Assembly (NCBI GenBank): GCA_023627715.1
Contig: JAMAHW010000119.1
Span: 1 to 64,000, forward strand
DNA from: Periconia sp. R9002
Lineage: Eukaryota; Ascomycota; Dothideomycetes; Pleosporales; Periconiaceae
Direction: 5' to 3'
Length of the DNA: 64,000 bases
Shown here: positions 46,447-58,844 of the stretch, in pieces
How the letters are laid out: every line of letters starts with the position of its first letter
How positions within the stretch are numbered: the stretch's first letter is position 1
Position numbers and translations under genes: made by a program
Notes under the pieces: model-generated
What the model was told of the DNA's origin: nothing
The model's input: only the letters and a program-made list of their open reading frames with translations
Databases searched by the model: none

Positions 46447-47785
46447 ATGAGCGCTCCACCAGTCGCCAACTCTGGCAGGGGTCTTGCCCACGCGTTCATT
46501 GGGGTATCAGTTCCTCTGATGTTCATTTCTACGAACTTGTTCATAGCGAGGATATGGACAAGGCTACGGCCTGTTTATCGAATGTCGTATGATGACTACT
46601 GTGCTGTACTTGCATATGTAAGCCTGCAACGGTGCAGCCCGGCACCGATCACCCACAAACTGACATATTCAGTGTTGCGTCATCACATGTACCATTTTGT
46701 TACTCCAAACCGTAAAGCCGGACTTTACTGGAGAAGACACTACAGCTCTCACGTTACATGATTACGAGCAATCATACATGTTCGCGACCATCGCTGAGAT
46801 ATTTTGGACATTGGGTATGGCATTCACCAAGATGTCTGTCGCATTTATGCTCCTCCGATTCGAGCCCGCACAATATATGCGCTTGTTTCTTTGGTTCATG
46901 GTCGGATTCACATTCTCCACTGGGATGTACGGAATGTTCACCAACGTGCTGCAATGCCAACCGTTGTCAGCAACGTGGGATTTCTTGAACAGACACAAAG
47001 CTAAATGCTGGGATCCGACGTTTCTAGGAATTAGTGCGCAAACCATCAACGGCATCAATGCGATAACAGATGTTCTGTTCGCACTGCTTCCAATCTCTTT
47101 TCTACGGAAAGTGAAAATTCCACGACGAGAGCGCATAATCATCGGAGTGCTCATGGGCCTAGGTGTTTTCGCTGCAATCGCTTGCGCGGTCAAGACCTAT
47201 TACGTTAGCAAATTCGAACAAGGTAACATAGTTATCAATTCGATTCGCGTCGGCTTTCTGAGTTCCACCGAAGCTCTACTGGCTTTCGCCGCTTGTTGCA
47301 TACCATGCCTCCGCGCACTGTTTCAACGGGCACTCGAGAAACTTGGTTTGATCTCTTCGAACCATTCATGCACCGACTCTTCATATAATTGGGAGGATTC
47401 AACATCTCGATCGCGTACAGACACTACAACCGCATCAGCATCAGGCATTGCAATGGATGAACTAAGGGGCGGTGAAGACACTCAATCGGACAGATTAGCC
47501 CTGACGGGAATGGACAGCGCAGATAACCTTACGATAGACGAATGCTGGCAATCTACTGAAGATCAGGCGCAGACGGAGTTGGAAGAAGTACAGAAAATAC
47601 GAAACGGACACACACAACCGTTGCCTTGGGGTGAGAGCCAAGAAGTGTTGGACAAAATCCAAGAGTCTCACACGCCCGCACTACCCCCGAAGAAAAAGCG
47701 ATTGAGAGCAGAAAGTAGGGAAGCAGGAGCTGTCGAAGACGCTGGTGAGAGTCCAAGGAGGAAAGGAAAAGTGAAGGTGAAGTGA
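46447..47785 (+). CDS. Rhodopsin-like seven-helix integral membrane protein (fungal, PTH11-related type)
   Basis: Two exons, 46447-46617 and 46673-47785, 427 residues. The N-terminal half has seven hydrophobic spans in the order of the fungal rhodopsin-like family: VSVPLMFISTNLFIARIW, the hallmark YDDYCAVLAY just before the intron, CCVITCTILLLQ after it, then spans around FWTLGMAFTKMSVAFML, LFLWFMVGFTFSTGMYG, ITDVLFALLPISFL with RKVKIPRRERIIIG, and LLAFAACCIPCLRALF. The conserved CxP block appears as LQCQPLSATWDF and KCWD. The C-terminal 130 residues are hydrophilic with Ser/Thr, acidic and finally Lys-rich stretches, a probable cytosolic tail. Relatives are plasma-membrane proteins of largely unknown role, some acting as receptors in host sensing. 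The frame is open further upstream, but MSAPPVANS directly before the first span is the sensible start. Confidence 0.85.
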
Positions 47786-48041
47786 AAATGGAGTGCAAGG
47801 AAATGAAAATTTGGAATGATTTTGAGCTGCGTTTGTTGTGGAGTACACTAGGATTACCAGGGAGGCTTTGATGAAATTACGTCCGACACGAATGCGATGA
47901 ATCTTTAATAATAGGAGATGAGCTAGCTGCTTCTGCTTTTATCGACTGAGATCCGATCCAAGACGGTGCTTCAGATTAATTTACATCAGATCTGATTTCA
48001 GGTGCATGTCGTTTTGCTCTGTCATCTAAGCATACCTCATG

Positions 48042-49026
48042 TCAACGTGTCAATGCAGCTTCTCTCTCCCGAGCCTCATCTTGCCACTTTCTACCCCCTG
48101 CGGCAATCTCGTCAAGCTCATCCTCAGGAAGTGAGTTGAGGGTGATGTGAAAGTGAGGACGGGGGACATTGCGGCCAGCCTCGAACCCAGGTCTCTTGAG
48201 AAGATTCTCAAACCACTTCACAATGTGGGGGTATTGAGTGATTGAAGAAATCCCGGAAAATTCTAGGGAAACATGTTAGAATGATTACAATCGGAGATGG
48301 TTTTCTCTTACTGTATGCGGCAACCCATGGCCAGACGGCGATATCCGCGACCGTAACGCGTTCCCCCACGATGTAGCCCGTTCCACTCTTTGCCAAGTGG
48401 CCGTCGAGAGTACGGTAAAGACGATGAGTTTCGTTGACATAACGGTCAATAGGGTACTTGAGTTTTTCGGGGGCAAATCCTGGTATAAAACAAATGGATC
48501 AGTTGCGTTCCTGGATGAACATTCGGAGGGTTGGCCTTACGAGTGAAATGATTAGCTTGACCCTGCATGGGCCCTACCCCGCCCATTTGCCACATGAGCT
48601 GTCACAGATTTAGCCTCGAGACTTCGTAAAATTCATTAATAACAGAACTTACCCAATTGGTAGTCTCCCAGTGTTCTTTGGTACCATAGGGATATGAGAT
48701 CTTGTTATCTTTGTCATAGGTCGCGACGATGTACTGGAGAATGGAGCCGCTCTCAAAGATTTTAATTTCATTGCCGTTCTTGTCCTTGTCGGTAAGGGCA
48801 GGGATACGTCCATTAGGGTTAATTTCAAGGAACCAGTCTTCTTTCTGCTCATGCTTGCCGAAGTCTAGGCTCACGACCTAGTGAAATGTTTTCAGCAACG
48901 TGGACAATGAAAAAAGTATAGTAACCATACTTTGTACTCGAGACCAAGCTCTTCGAGGACGATAGAGGTCTTAAGACCATTAGGTGTGCCTTCGGTATAG
49001 AGCGTAATATCAGTTTTGATTCCCAT
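48042..49026 (-). CDS. Glutathione S-transferase, URE2-like class
   Basis: Five exons on the minus strand (49026-48931, 48877-48653, 48598-48541, 48479-48312, 48262-48042), 255 residues. The N-terminal thioredoxin fold reads ITLYTEGTPNGLKTSIVLEELGLEYKVVSLDF with NPNGRIPALTD (cis-Pro) and IFESGSILQYI, the glutathione-binding E-S pair. The helical C domain has LMWQMGGVGPMQGQANHF, KLKYPIDRYVNETHRLYRTLDGHL and the folding motif RVTVADIAVWPWV. This is the pattern of fungal URE2p-type/GTT GSTs, which conjugate or reduce electrophiles in the cytosol. The prion-like Asn-rich head of yeast Ure2 is absent. It is divergent from the Zn2Cys6 regulator with about 440 bp between starts, so shared control is possible. 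Confidence 0.92.
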
Positions 49027-49468
49027 GGTGAGCTGGCGTTGGCTGTTAACGTTGAGTAGATTTGAGTCGTAGCTGAGATTGAACTCCGGAATAGTGATCG
49101 AACGCCTTGTTTGCGAATGTAATATCAAAATGGGTGCTATCTGATTGTTTTTTTGCCCAGTATTCCAGAAATCGTCTCAATATATATACCAATTTTAGGA
49201 TCATATCTCTACGTGTCTATACTTTACTATTAGGATTTCACACATAACAATAACATTCCGCGGAACTACATGGTTTCATTCAGCTGTATGTCTGTGTCAT
49301 CTAGTGAGGAAATATGCCATCGTGTCAGAAGATTACAAGAACGGAGTGAACATTTCCATCTCTGTGAAAAGCAATGTTGAAGTGTAAAAACAAAGCGGAA
49401 GCGGAGTACTCTAAGAGAGTTCTCCCCGCTATTCGTCAGCTTTGCCAAGACCTGGTTCCGCGGAACCG

Positions 49469-51281
49469 ATGGGTATGATCAAGCACGAGCGACCATCGTT
49501 CCGAGAGCCCCAAGATCTTCTCCATTCATCACCAATTCAACAAATTTCATGCCGAAAAATGTCGGAACCTGCTAGAACCAAAATCCGAAAGGTTCGTTTC
49601 CTCTACCTGCTTTTCGGTGACATCAATATCACCTAACAAGACTTCTGCAGGCTTGCGACTTGTGCTATCGCAAACGCATCAAGTGCGATGGACAGACGCC
49701 TCGTTGTTCACATTGTCAGACTTACAATTCAGAATGCACCCACGAAGCTGCTAGCCGTCGAAAGAAGCCAAAATCTCGTAAAGCCCAGCCGTCCAAGCCA
49801 CCAAGTCCTACTGAAAATTCCGGTTCAAAGATCCTCCGCGCCGGTGGCTTTAATCCTTCTTGGGAGACCGAGTTTCTAGGCCATGACTTCGCGGCATCTA
49901 CTCAGATGGAACTACCCTCCGAAAGTCATGTGAGGCAACTGGTTGACACATTTTTGGTAAACATCAACAGCCTTTTCCCTCTGTTCGATCCTCGGCGATT
50001 GATCCAAACCGTTGATGAATGGTACAACATTCCAATGCAACGATCTCGTACATCCTTCGCCGTGATTAACGTGGTCATGGCCCTTGCACAACACTGCTGC
50101 TGTGGTCCAGTTGGCTTTAGTCATAATGAGCTTTCTGTCGGTAGTGTTCCAGACTGTCTTAACAAAGCCCAGTCTGCCCTGGCTGAAATTCTCATGGGAG
50201 AAGTTGAACTTGCAAATCTTCAGGTCGTATTGGGACTAGTCATGGTCTTCCAAGGGACTTCAGACTTCAGACCCGCAGTTTTTTTGATGTCTACCGCAGT
50301 AAGGCTCTCACAGGTGCTCGGCATTCATCGTAGAGATAGCGCCATTTACAGAAATTCGACATCTAGAGACTCTCTACAACTTAAAAGAGTTTTTTGGGCG
50401 ACATACGTTCTCGACAGAAACATTGCTATGCGCATTGGGCAGGCGCCGATCCAGCAGGACGCAGATATCGACATCGAGCTGCCGCCCAATGAACCGGACG
50501 CAGATGCTGCAGGGTTTGTCAGCACGCCTCAATTAAACCAGGGTGGATTTAATGTGTTTCGTGCTCATGTCGAGCTTGCTCAAATCCAAGGCTTTGTCCA
50601 CAACTCTTTTTTCTCGGTGCGTGCACAACAGCTACGTCCGGGGGAAATGGAAGCCAACTGCCAAGGCATTCGACTATTGCTGAAGAATTGGAAAAGTCGC
50701 ATACCGGAAACCCTACGTGCTGATGCTCTATCCCAAACGCAACATGATCCGCCGTCTATACCCAAATATTTCTGTGCGTTGTATGGCGCGGTCCTTACAT
50801 GTCTTGGGCAACTCTGCCAGGTCAGCTCGATGGACTTCCGCTGGGTAGACCAGCTTCGACATTACGGTCGCAGTATAACTGCTGGCCCATCCGCGACTTC
50901 CCTTCCACCGACTCAACCACGAGGTTGGAATGCATTTCTGAATCAGTGTCGAGAATTTATGCCCCTATTCAACAGCTTTCAGGACAAGGGTCCTGCATTT
51001 ATGTGGTAAATACTCGCCCCTTGTTCTTTTACCAGCAAAACACTCATGATTCTAGGGTGAACATATGTCCTTATGCATCAGGACTGGTATGCCTCTCGGC
51101 CAACTCCATAATCAATTTTGACAACATAGATAGCCTCGAGGATAAAGATAGATGCCTCAAACATGAGGCTGTGGAAATCCTAAGAAATATGTACGACCAA
51201 ACCAACCACAAAACACTGGGCAATGTTTTGGACGCGTATACGGAGCTGGACTCTCAATTTCGGCTGATGACTGGAATGTAA
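49469..51281 (+). CDS. Zn2Cys6 transcription factor with fungal-specific TF domain
   Basis: Three exons (49469-49591, 49651-51005, 51056-51281), up to 567 residues; the downstream ATG at 49559 (MSEPARTKIRK) would shorten it by 30. The zinc cluster is rebuilt across intron 1: KACDLCYRKRIKCDGQTPRCSHCQTYNSEC, with all six Cys, followed by basic RRKKPKSRK. The middle is the fungal_trans domain: LVDTFLVNINSLFPLFDPRRLI, then AVRLSQVLGIHRRD, KRVFWATYVLDRNIAMRIGQAP and DIDIELPP. It therefore acts in the nucleus as a DNA-binding activator or repressor. Placed between a GST (divergent) and an NmrA-like gene (same strand, 450 bp downstream), it may control one or both in response to a xenobiotic. The first donor is GTTCGT, weaker than usual, but the CTAAC branch and GCAG acceptor are good. 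Confidence 0.88.
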
Positions 51282-51732
51282 AAACGTTTTAGAGCCCAAC
51301 CTGTTTACAAGCACAGTTACATAAAGAAAATAAACACCCTTATTATGCAGACTCGGTACCAGCGGGATCCACATAAATATTGTTGTTATAAGAAGAAGCC
51401 CTCTGCTAAGACATGTATCGACGTCATAGTCAATCTAGTAAAGATGATGACCAATGTATCAGACTGAATTCAAGAATTAGACGGTTCCGAGACATGATGA
51501 ATAGGTTCCGAAGCATTAATTGGCCAATAAAATATCACTTCGACGACCCACGCTTACATAACTAGAATTGACCAAATGCCTGCTCTCTTCAACACCCGGT
51601 GATATAAGAATGCTTGATTAAATTGCGTTTACCTTCAATCACTATCCATCATTTCTTCATCAGGACCTCGACTGATTTACAACTCATCACCGGACCACTT
51701 GTTTCAAAGCCTCAATTCGTACTCCGATCGAA

Positions 51733-52967
51733 ATGGCTTCCAACCCATCAGCACCTTATCGCACCATTGCGGTCTTCGGCGCAACGGGATTCCAAGGTGG
51801 CGGCGTCGTCCGATCTCTTCTAAACGCTGCCCCTGATGCAGGCCCTTGGCTCGTTCGAGCCATTTCCCAAAACCCCTCTTCAGCCAAAGCGCAACAATTT
51901 CTCGCAGAGAATCAAACGCCAGACGGGCGACTGACCTTGGTCGCCGGTAACGCATATGATGTTGCAAGCCTCCGCAGTGCTTTTTCTGGTGCTCATGGTG
52001 TGTTCGCTATGACTCATGAGGCACACCCCAGCAAGACTATTGCGGAAGAGCAGGACTTGCAACATGAGATTGAGGCGGGACGCAACATGATTTTGGCCGC
52101 CAAAGAGTGTGGTGTCAAGCATTTTGTTTTCAGTACTTTGCCTGACATGATCAAAGCGACTGGCGGGCGGTTCACAAAGATACACCACATGAACAACAAG
52201 TACGCTATTGAGGAAATCGCCCGAAAAGAGCTTGATGGGTTCACTGGCATTATTCCTGGTGAGATCAAACCTGCCGTTTTAGCCCCCTCGGTCTATGTCA
52301 CTAACGGTCAAATTTCTTCAACGTGCAGGCTTCTTCTATACCAATTTGCGCTGGGTCCATTACTGTCGACGCCAAGGTAGGGAGTGAAGAATAAACAATG
52401 ACAAACAAAAGTGCTGACTTTGAATTTTCAGCTGATGGAGTGGTTCGATTTTGCGCGCCCGTGCCTGGTGATCGGGTTGCGCAGTGGACAGATCCCACTC
52501 ACGATCTAGGCGTGTTTGCTGAAAGTGAGTCTCCGTACACATTCTCGGTTCTGTATTACTTCTAGAGTGTGATCAACTAATAGATCTATTGCATTTCCGT
52601 AGGGATCTTCGCCCTAGGCGTTGGAAAGACCCGAAACAAAATATACTTGGCTCTTAGCCCGCCGACACGATTCGAAGATATGGCAAAAACCTTTACACGG
52701 GTTACCGGTCAGCCGGCAGTCCATTCCCCCATCTCGCTCGATGAGTACGGAACGTTAGCTTCGGCGTGGATAGGACCGGGTTTCAAAGAAGATATCATGC
52801 AAATGATAGGCTGGGTCGCCGTAGCTCCACAAGACAAGATCTGCTATGGGTCAATGGACCCGGATGATCGCTCGGCAGAGGAGCTGGGTGTCAAGGCCAG
52901 TACGTTTGAGGACTGGCTCAGGCGCAGTGGGTGGAAGGGACCGGAAGAAGTATATCAGGAAAAGTAG
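51733..52967 (+). CDS. NmrA-like family NAD(P)-binding protein
   Basis: Four exons (51733-52258, 52329-52376, 52432-52524, 52603-52967), 343 residues. The N terminus TIAVFGATGFQGGGVVRSLL has the GxxGxxG Rossmann loop, followed by HGVFAMTHEA, ECGVKHFVFSTLPDM and HHMNNKYAIEEIARKEL, the HxxxKxxxE pattern that replaces the YxxxK of active dehydrogenases. The small 48-nt second exon reads FFYTNLRWVHYCRRQ. This closely follows NmrA/HSCARG proteins, which sense the NAD(P) state and bind regulators instead of catalysing. Position just downstream of a Zn2Cys6 regulator makes a sensor-regulator pairing attractive but unproven. Introns use GTGAGA, GTAGGG and GTGAGT donors; frames join cleanly. It is convergent with the orphan gene, 76 bp apart, and only distantly like the reductase-type gene at 2908. 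Confidence 0.9.
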
Positions 52968-53043
52968 GGTTGTAAATTCTAGACCAAACCTATGATCGCC
53001 TCCTCCACCACAAATGAAATATTCGTTATTTGCGTGTGCAAAA

Positions 53044-54210
53044 CTACGCCACCCCCCATCGTTGATTCTCCGTCGGCAGATCCCATTGCCGGGTTTCCCC
53101 CCAATCTGGCGGCAGAATCGAAAAGACCACTTCGAGTAAATCCTGGTCAAGCTCCTGATTACGATGCTCTTGGTGGTTATGAAGGCGTTCACTTAAGGTG
53201 CCGTATAAACTAAACCCAATCTGATAACTCTCTTTCTTATCCACCAGTTTCAGAAGAGGATGGTTCTTTGGTCTCTCTTTTTTACACCGTTTCCACTCTT
53301 TCAAAAAAAATTCTCTCCATCTTCGACCGTACTCTTGGCCTCGTGCTCTGTCGGCCCCCTTGCCCTTCCCATCGTCGGGTAGAAGTTTCTCCATAAGTTC
53401 ACGGCATGCCTTCAAAGATTCATCCAATCGGTGCATCTCGAGTTCATCTCGGTGCATCTCGAGTTCGTCTTGGAGTGATGTGGCCATGCGCTTCATTTCT
53501 TCCATGCGGAGGAACAAGATTTGGGGTAGGTTACGCTGAAGGTCCTCATAAATGCCCTCCAACTTTGTTGATGATGTCTCGAACTTTATAATCCGGCAAA
53601 AACTCTTGATCCTCGCGCAAAATCTGATCCATGCAGGGCGACTCTTTGTCTCCTTGTAAATTTCCTTGTATTCCTTGTATAGAGTGGAACGTTTGAGTAG
53701 ACTTTTCTCATCCATGCGCATGTTGAATTCTTTGCCAAACAGATCCTTAATATCAAGAAATGTCGATGCCTGATCCGTGTCCTTGGCGTAGCGCGCGCGA
53801 AAAGTGTACCGCAGTAAAAACCGGAACCAAGAGCGGGAAACAGATATGAGATTATCGACCATTGGTTGGGGAAACTGTTCAAAGTTTGACTTGCATTTCG
53901 CAAAGTCTTGTGGATCTGGATCCATGTCCTCCTCACTTTGCTCATCCTCATTTTCAGATTCAGAATGTACAAGCTCCGCCATCCAAGGATGTTGTTCCAT
54001 AAGCGTCGTAATCAACTGCTCCTCTCTATAAGACCTCGTTAAGTAGGGCAGTATACGCACTGCTAGATCTTCTCGAGAGCCAGATATCCAAAAGTCCAGC
54101 CGTGGACACGGGTCGTTGGGTATATATTCGGCATTGCTCGAACGTTGCTTCGAAGGAGGACGACGAGACGAGAAAAAGGATAACGATACCATTCTCAGAG
54201 GCAAAAACAA
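53044..54210 (-). CDS. Hypothetical coiled-coil protein, 388 aa
   Basis: Single-exon protein that I do not recognise. Charged and helical throughout: DFWISGSREDLAVRILPYLTR near the start, an acidic patch SESENEDEQSEEDMDPDP (about 85-105), then Arg/Lys-rich helices and a coiled coil at about 245-290 with an exact seven-residue duplication, DELEMHR, in tandem. A Lys/Gly stretch (DDGKGKGADRARGQ) follows, and the end contains EVVFSILPPDWGE. No signal peptide, membrane span or Cys pattern. The start may be the second ATG (54192), which removes six residues. Its single exon and lack of family resemblance suggest a lineage-specific gene of the kind often found beside accessory genes. Confidence 0.55.
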   Translation of the reverse strand: MFLPLRMVSLSFFSSRRPPSKQRSSNAEYIPNDPCPRLDFWISGSREDLAVRILPYLTRSYREEQLITTLMEQHPWMAELVHSESENEDEQSEEDMDPDPQDFAKCKSNFEQFPQPMVDNLISVSRSWFRFLLRYTFRARYAKDTDQASTFLDIKDLFGKEFNMRMDEKSLLKRSTLYKEYKEIYKETKSRPAWIRFCARIKSFCRIIKFETSSTKLEGIYEDLQRNLPQILFLRMEEMKRMATSLQDELEMHRDELEMHRLDESLKACRELMEKLLPDDGKGKGADRARGQEYGRRWREFFLKEWKRCKKERPKNHPLLKLVDKKESYQIGFSLYGTLSERLHNHQEHRNQELDQDLLEVVFSILPPDWGETRQWDLPTENQRWGVA

Positions 54211-56966
54211 TCGTCGAGAAAAAGGCAGAACTGCTGATTGTACTACCGCGCAGGTTTGGTTTAACGGCGCCTTATTATTGAGATCACCACAACATGCATG
54301 ACGTGCATGAAATCACCTATATGAAGGTAGACACATGCGCAAGAAGTGTGTTGAATTTGAAGAGGCCGAGTCATCTGACAGCTTCAGCCTCATGCAAGCT
54401 ACAATCAGTCAAAGCTGGGGTTAGGCTAAGCGACCGGTGAATTTCGACATCCGGTGAACCTCGGTATACGCAGAACGAGGAAATGCGTGATCGCGATAAG
54501 AAAAGTGCGTATTATAGCATAGTAAAGATTAACGGTAAGGGCTGTTCGGCATAGGAGCCTTGACACCTAAGGTGATGTTGGGGGTGAGAGGAAAAGCAGT
54601 TGTCCAGGCTGGAATGCACTAGCGACTTCGGCAAATGATTTCGCCGCGGCATCACGTGACTGACTCCAATGCAACATTCAACACTTCGTTCAAACTTGAA
54701 CAAACGTATTTCTACACAATTCGATGAAAATGGATTGCAAGTAGGGCGCAGTATCCATTCAAATTATTATGTATATCAATATTGTTTGATGTATGTATAT
54801 GATGATGTATACGAGGCCAGCATAAGCAAGTCGACCGATAGATACTAGCATGGCATAAATTCAATATTGATATCCTGTGAAAATGTGCCAAATAAGTACT
54901 CGGTCTATATAAGTTACGAGATGAAGATTGGTCAAATCTCTCGCAGCCGTATGAGTTAAATATTTACGAACGAATACGAAGATTCTAGCTTAGTGGAACT
55001 GATGAGTTGCTCGCATTGCGTTTACATATTGTTTCGATTAGAATATCGTAAGGTGTTATGTATATGTTTAAGTTAGGAATTGTAGCTTAAGTTGCAGGAA
55101 ATTTTGGGACCGAAACAATTGCGGGTGAAAAAGACAGCCCCCACGTAAGGCGTAATTTAGATGTGGAGTTTAGCGCTTGTGTCCTTCTTGTTTCCTTGTA
55201 GCGAGAAACATCTCGTCGAATTGGAAATGTTAGTTTTCTGTTACCACATGACATCAATATCGTGACTCATTACATCAATCGGTTGAGAAGAGAAAAGCCT
55301 TTTTGATAAAAGCGGTATCAATACTTGTTCAAGATGATGGTTGTTGGTTTCTTGTTTTCAATTGCTCGACCCAGGAAATTTCGGCTCTACTCGTTGACGC
55401 ATTGCCATACAATGTGCATTTCTAGTTTCAACAGCGTAGCCTTGTATCAGTTCAACCTTATATCGAATATCAGTAGGCTAGCACACATCGTGTAGTGTAC
55501 CCGACTTGGTAATCACTCAGGCCGATTTGTTGACTGGGAAACCCTTTGAATCGACGGGCATCTAAAATTCGCTGTCTTGAATTCATGAGGAGGGTACAGG
55601 TCTTGCGCAGTACATCAATTGCTTGGGCAACTATAACTACCCGAGAGATTGTTTGACGAGTTGAAGTGGGTTTTTCTAAGGAGTTTTTTACGAGATACCC
55701 TTCTCATCAAACCAAAAATTCCTCAGCGACAATCTTCGGTATTCAAGTTCGATAAAATCTTTGTGACTCAAGTGCTTCTCACTCAATTAAGCGTTAACTG
55801 GTACCCAATGATGTATGAACTATGATTTCCCTACAAAACGAGAAAGAAACATGTCTCAGGCAGATTGAATTATACCTGCCAACATATAGCACAGTGTTGA
55901 TCTTCCAACTGGTTATTTATTTATTGAGTCCATCCATGTTCAGAAGATAATGGTAGCTCATCTCTTGGGATCTGCTATACCAAGTCTCCCTAATCAATGC
56001 AGTCTTTGGACAACAACACGAGGTTTTCTTTTCTCTGTTGCCTCAAGCTATATGTCTAGGCATGTGCATACATATGTAGGTATCATCAACTGGACCTCAA
56101 GAGTGAAAGAATATCACGTGACGTGTTTGGTGCATCGTACCAATTGACCCAATGAAGTATCATATTTCCTCAGCGCCGCTCTCACCCTACGGACCTACCC
56201 GCAGAAATGAGTGTAGCAAGGGCGTGTGCGCCATGGCGAGACGTCACTGGCTGAAGGGCGGTCTCGTAAAAATTTTCCCCTTGGGTAGAGCGTGGAGGGA
56301 TTGCACAGCCACAGCCTTTCCCACTTCGTTAATTTACCTACCTAGGTACCTACCTATCTAGTCCTTGCTTGTACAAGTATGTACAGCGCATGCGAGTACA
56401 GCGCATCACCTTTCAAGCAAAGTCGTACGTTACAGTGATGTCTTAAATCAAGCTGCACCGTTCGAATATGCTTAGTTGATGTACAAGATCAAAATGTCAG
56501 CACTTGAACAACTTGCGCTTGAGTGTTTAAACGCCAAAACAAATAGCTGCATAACTAGATGGAAGATTACCTACAAAGGTAGGTAAACGGTCGCGCTCGT
56601 TTACACAGCGCTAGTTCCGACGTAAGAGCTAACTCCGTATGTAACTGAGCCACCCTCAGCCGCAATGAAAATGCCCTGAAAAGGGCGGGCGGGCAGCGCG
56701 GGCGGAGCCTTTACCTAGCAATGACGCTGACACAATATGAGTCTTCAGCTGTCAACCCTTCCTGAGTGAACCGCACTTCAAGATTTCAGGCAACGGTGAA
56801 TTCTAGACACACCGCACGGCCGATTTTCTAATTTGCTGCTGCCTTGGGAACACCAGAGACCATTTGCGCAGCAAACTCTGCCCGGTATTTAAACTTGGGC
56901 TGCGCTTTGCCAGTTCTACACTCCTCCGAAGAATCCACTCAACCATTCCTTGGACACTTCCTCGAC
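54211..56966. other. Long AT-rich gene-poor region
   Basis: About 2.75 kb, the largest gap in the window. 54.7-55.9 kb is rich in TA/TG runs (TGTATATGATGATGTATA-like) without coding frames. Around 56.3-56.6 kb TACC/GGTA motifs cluster. No transposase, reverse transcriptase or RNA gene seen; an old, mutated repeat is possible. Confidence 0.45.
56567..56586. repeat. Perfect 8-bp hairpin in TACCTAC-rich stretch
   Basis: TTACCTAC, loop AAAG, GTAGGTAA. A related run of TACCTACCTAGGTACCTACC lies at about 56336-56355. Both sit 380-640 bp upstream of the BCS1-like gene. Confidence 0.6.
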
Positions 56967-58844
56967 ATGGATTTCTCACGGCTTCAAAGTCTGCAATATG
57001 ACTTGAACTCGACCTCGACAGCTACCAACCTACCCTCCACAATACTCGAACTGGTTGTTCCTGGATACAGCACAATTTCTCAGGTTGCGCTCCGCTTCTT
57101 TAATATCGATATTGGAGTCCTTGTAAGTATATATTTGTTCAAAGGGAAAAGTCGGGTGTTCTTTGGCAGTCGCAATCATTTGTGTTGCCCGATCATACGA
57201 TACACAATCACTAGGCCTCAGTCCGACAACATTTTAGACTAGGCGGTGTATCAAGATTCTCAGGCTACCGAGCGTCGTTGTCGCAGCTAAGATACTATTC
57301 GTTGGGTGCGGGTGGCAAACCGTCTTACGCAATGCTAATTGTAACTGCAGGTAACTGGATGGGCATTAGTGTTCGGCTGCCGAACCGCTTGGCGGTACCT
57401 TTACGACTTCGCCCACGATTGGATTCAGGAACACTACACTTCTTCCATTCAAATCGATGATGACGATGATTTGTTCAACTGTGTCAAGGCCTGGCTAGCA
57501 GAACAGAAAACGAAGAAGGCCGTCAGAAAGCTGAAAGCAGTCACCGATTACGACAACAACAAACACAAGAATGACGATGCATGTGACGAGCAAGGATATT
57601 ACAAGTATGAATTGCCTGACACCCGATATGAGCCTAGCTATGGAATCGACAACGAATTCTACCACAAGGGCCGGTATTTCAAGGTCGTTCGTTCCATTAT
57701 GAAAGACGAGTCCCGCGGCACAAATTACCTGAAAGAAACTTTGGAAATCTACTGCTACGGCCAAACTACTCAGCCCATCAAAGATCTCGTATCGGACATG
57801 AAACAATGGAAGGTCAAAGAAGACAGCTCGATGACGAGCGTCATAAGGGCTGGTAGTGATGGTTACTGGAATCGCAGTCTTGACCGACCATCCCGCCCTC
57901 TGCAGACAGTATCCCTCGATCAACAGAAGAAGGATGAAATAGTAGAGGATATCAACGAGTATCTCCACCCTTCTACTGCTCGCTGGTATGCTGCTCGCGG
58001 TATCCCTTATAGAAGAGGCGTAAGTGACTAAGCACCCTATTGGATTGTGTTCTCGCTGACAACCCCACAGTATTTGTTTTACGGCCCACCCGGAACCGGG
58101 AAAACTTCTTTATCTTTTGCGCTGGCTGGTATTTTTGGACTGTCAATTTACTGTGTCTCACTCAACGATAAAGACATGAAAGAGTCCGATCTGTGCCAAC
58201 TTTTCGACGGCCTTCCCGATCGTTGCATTGTGATGCTCGAAGATGTCGACAGCGCTGGTCTCAAACGTGAGGAGGAACCCGCCTCCACAGAGGCAGCCAA
58301 GAAGAACGATTCCGGTTCAGGTTCGACTGAGGGTGCAAAGAGTGAGACCACCAAGGAAGCCTCCAAAACAGAATCTCCTTCCGGTCAGATCAGTCTGAGC
58401 GCATTACTCAACGTCATCGACGGCGCTGCCGCTCACGAAGGGCACGTTCTGATCATGACTACCAACACGCCCGAATCTCTCGACGCCGCCTTGATCAGAC
58501 CCGGACGTGTCGATATGCAAATAGGCTTCACACTCGCTACCCGGGAGCAGGCGCGCGAAACGTTCTTGCGCATGTACAGCACCACACCCGAAGAGCAGGC
58601 GACCACTACACGTTTCTCGAAATCTAGCATTCGATCGAAAGCGGTAGATCCTGAGACCCTCAAAGAGATGGCAGACCGCTTTGCTGAGCAATTGCCTGAG
58701 GACACGCTATCCCCAGCCGAGATCCAGGGGTATTTGTTGAAGAGGAAGAAGGATCCTCGGAGGGCGCTAGAAGATGTGGCCAAGTGGAAAGATGAGATGT
58801 TGGAGGCGAAGAAGAATGGAAAGAAGCTTGTGGGAGCGCAGTAA
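56967..58844 (+). CDS. BCS1-type AAA ATPase
   Basis: Three exons (56967-57122, 57351-58019, 58071-58844), 532 residues. Only one membrane span is seen, at about 45-63, interrupted by a long 228-nt intron (IGVL|VTGWALVFGC). The BCS1-specific middle follows (NEFYHKGRYFKVVRS, DEIVEDINEYLHPSTARWYAARGIPYRRG), then the AAA core: Walker A GPPGTGKT at 280-287, Walker B CIVMLEDVD at 327-335, and NTPESLDAALIRPGRVD with the arginine finger region. Between Walker B and this part is a low-complexity Ser/Glu/Lys insert of about 45 residues. Yeast Bcs1 threads the folded Rieske protein across the inner mitochondrial membrane; filamentous fungi hold many divergent BCS1-like copies of unknown client. The insert, the Asp-rich stretch after the span and the lack of a clear mitochondrial presequence mark this as one of the divergent copies. 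Confidence 0.88.

Noticed and set aside
54700..55900. AT-rich stretch as a RIP-mutated transposon
   Set aside because: Composition fits, but no terminal repeats or coding remnant could be seen; a genome-wide copy search would be needed.
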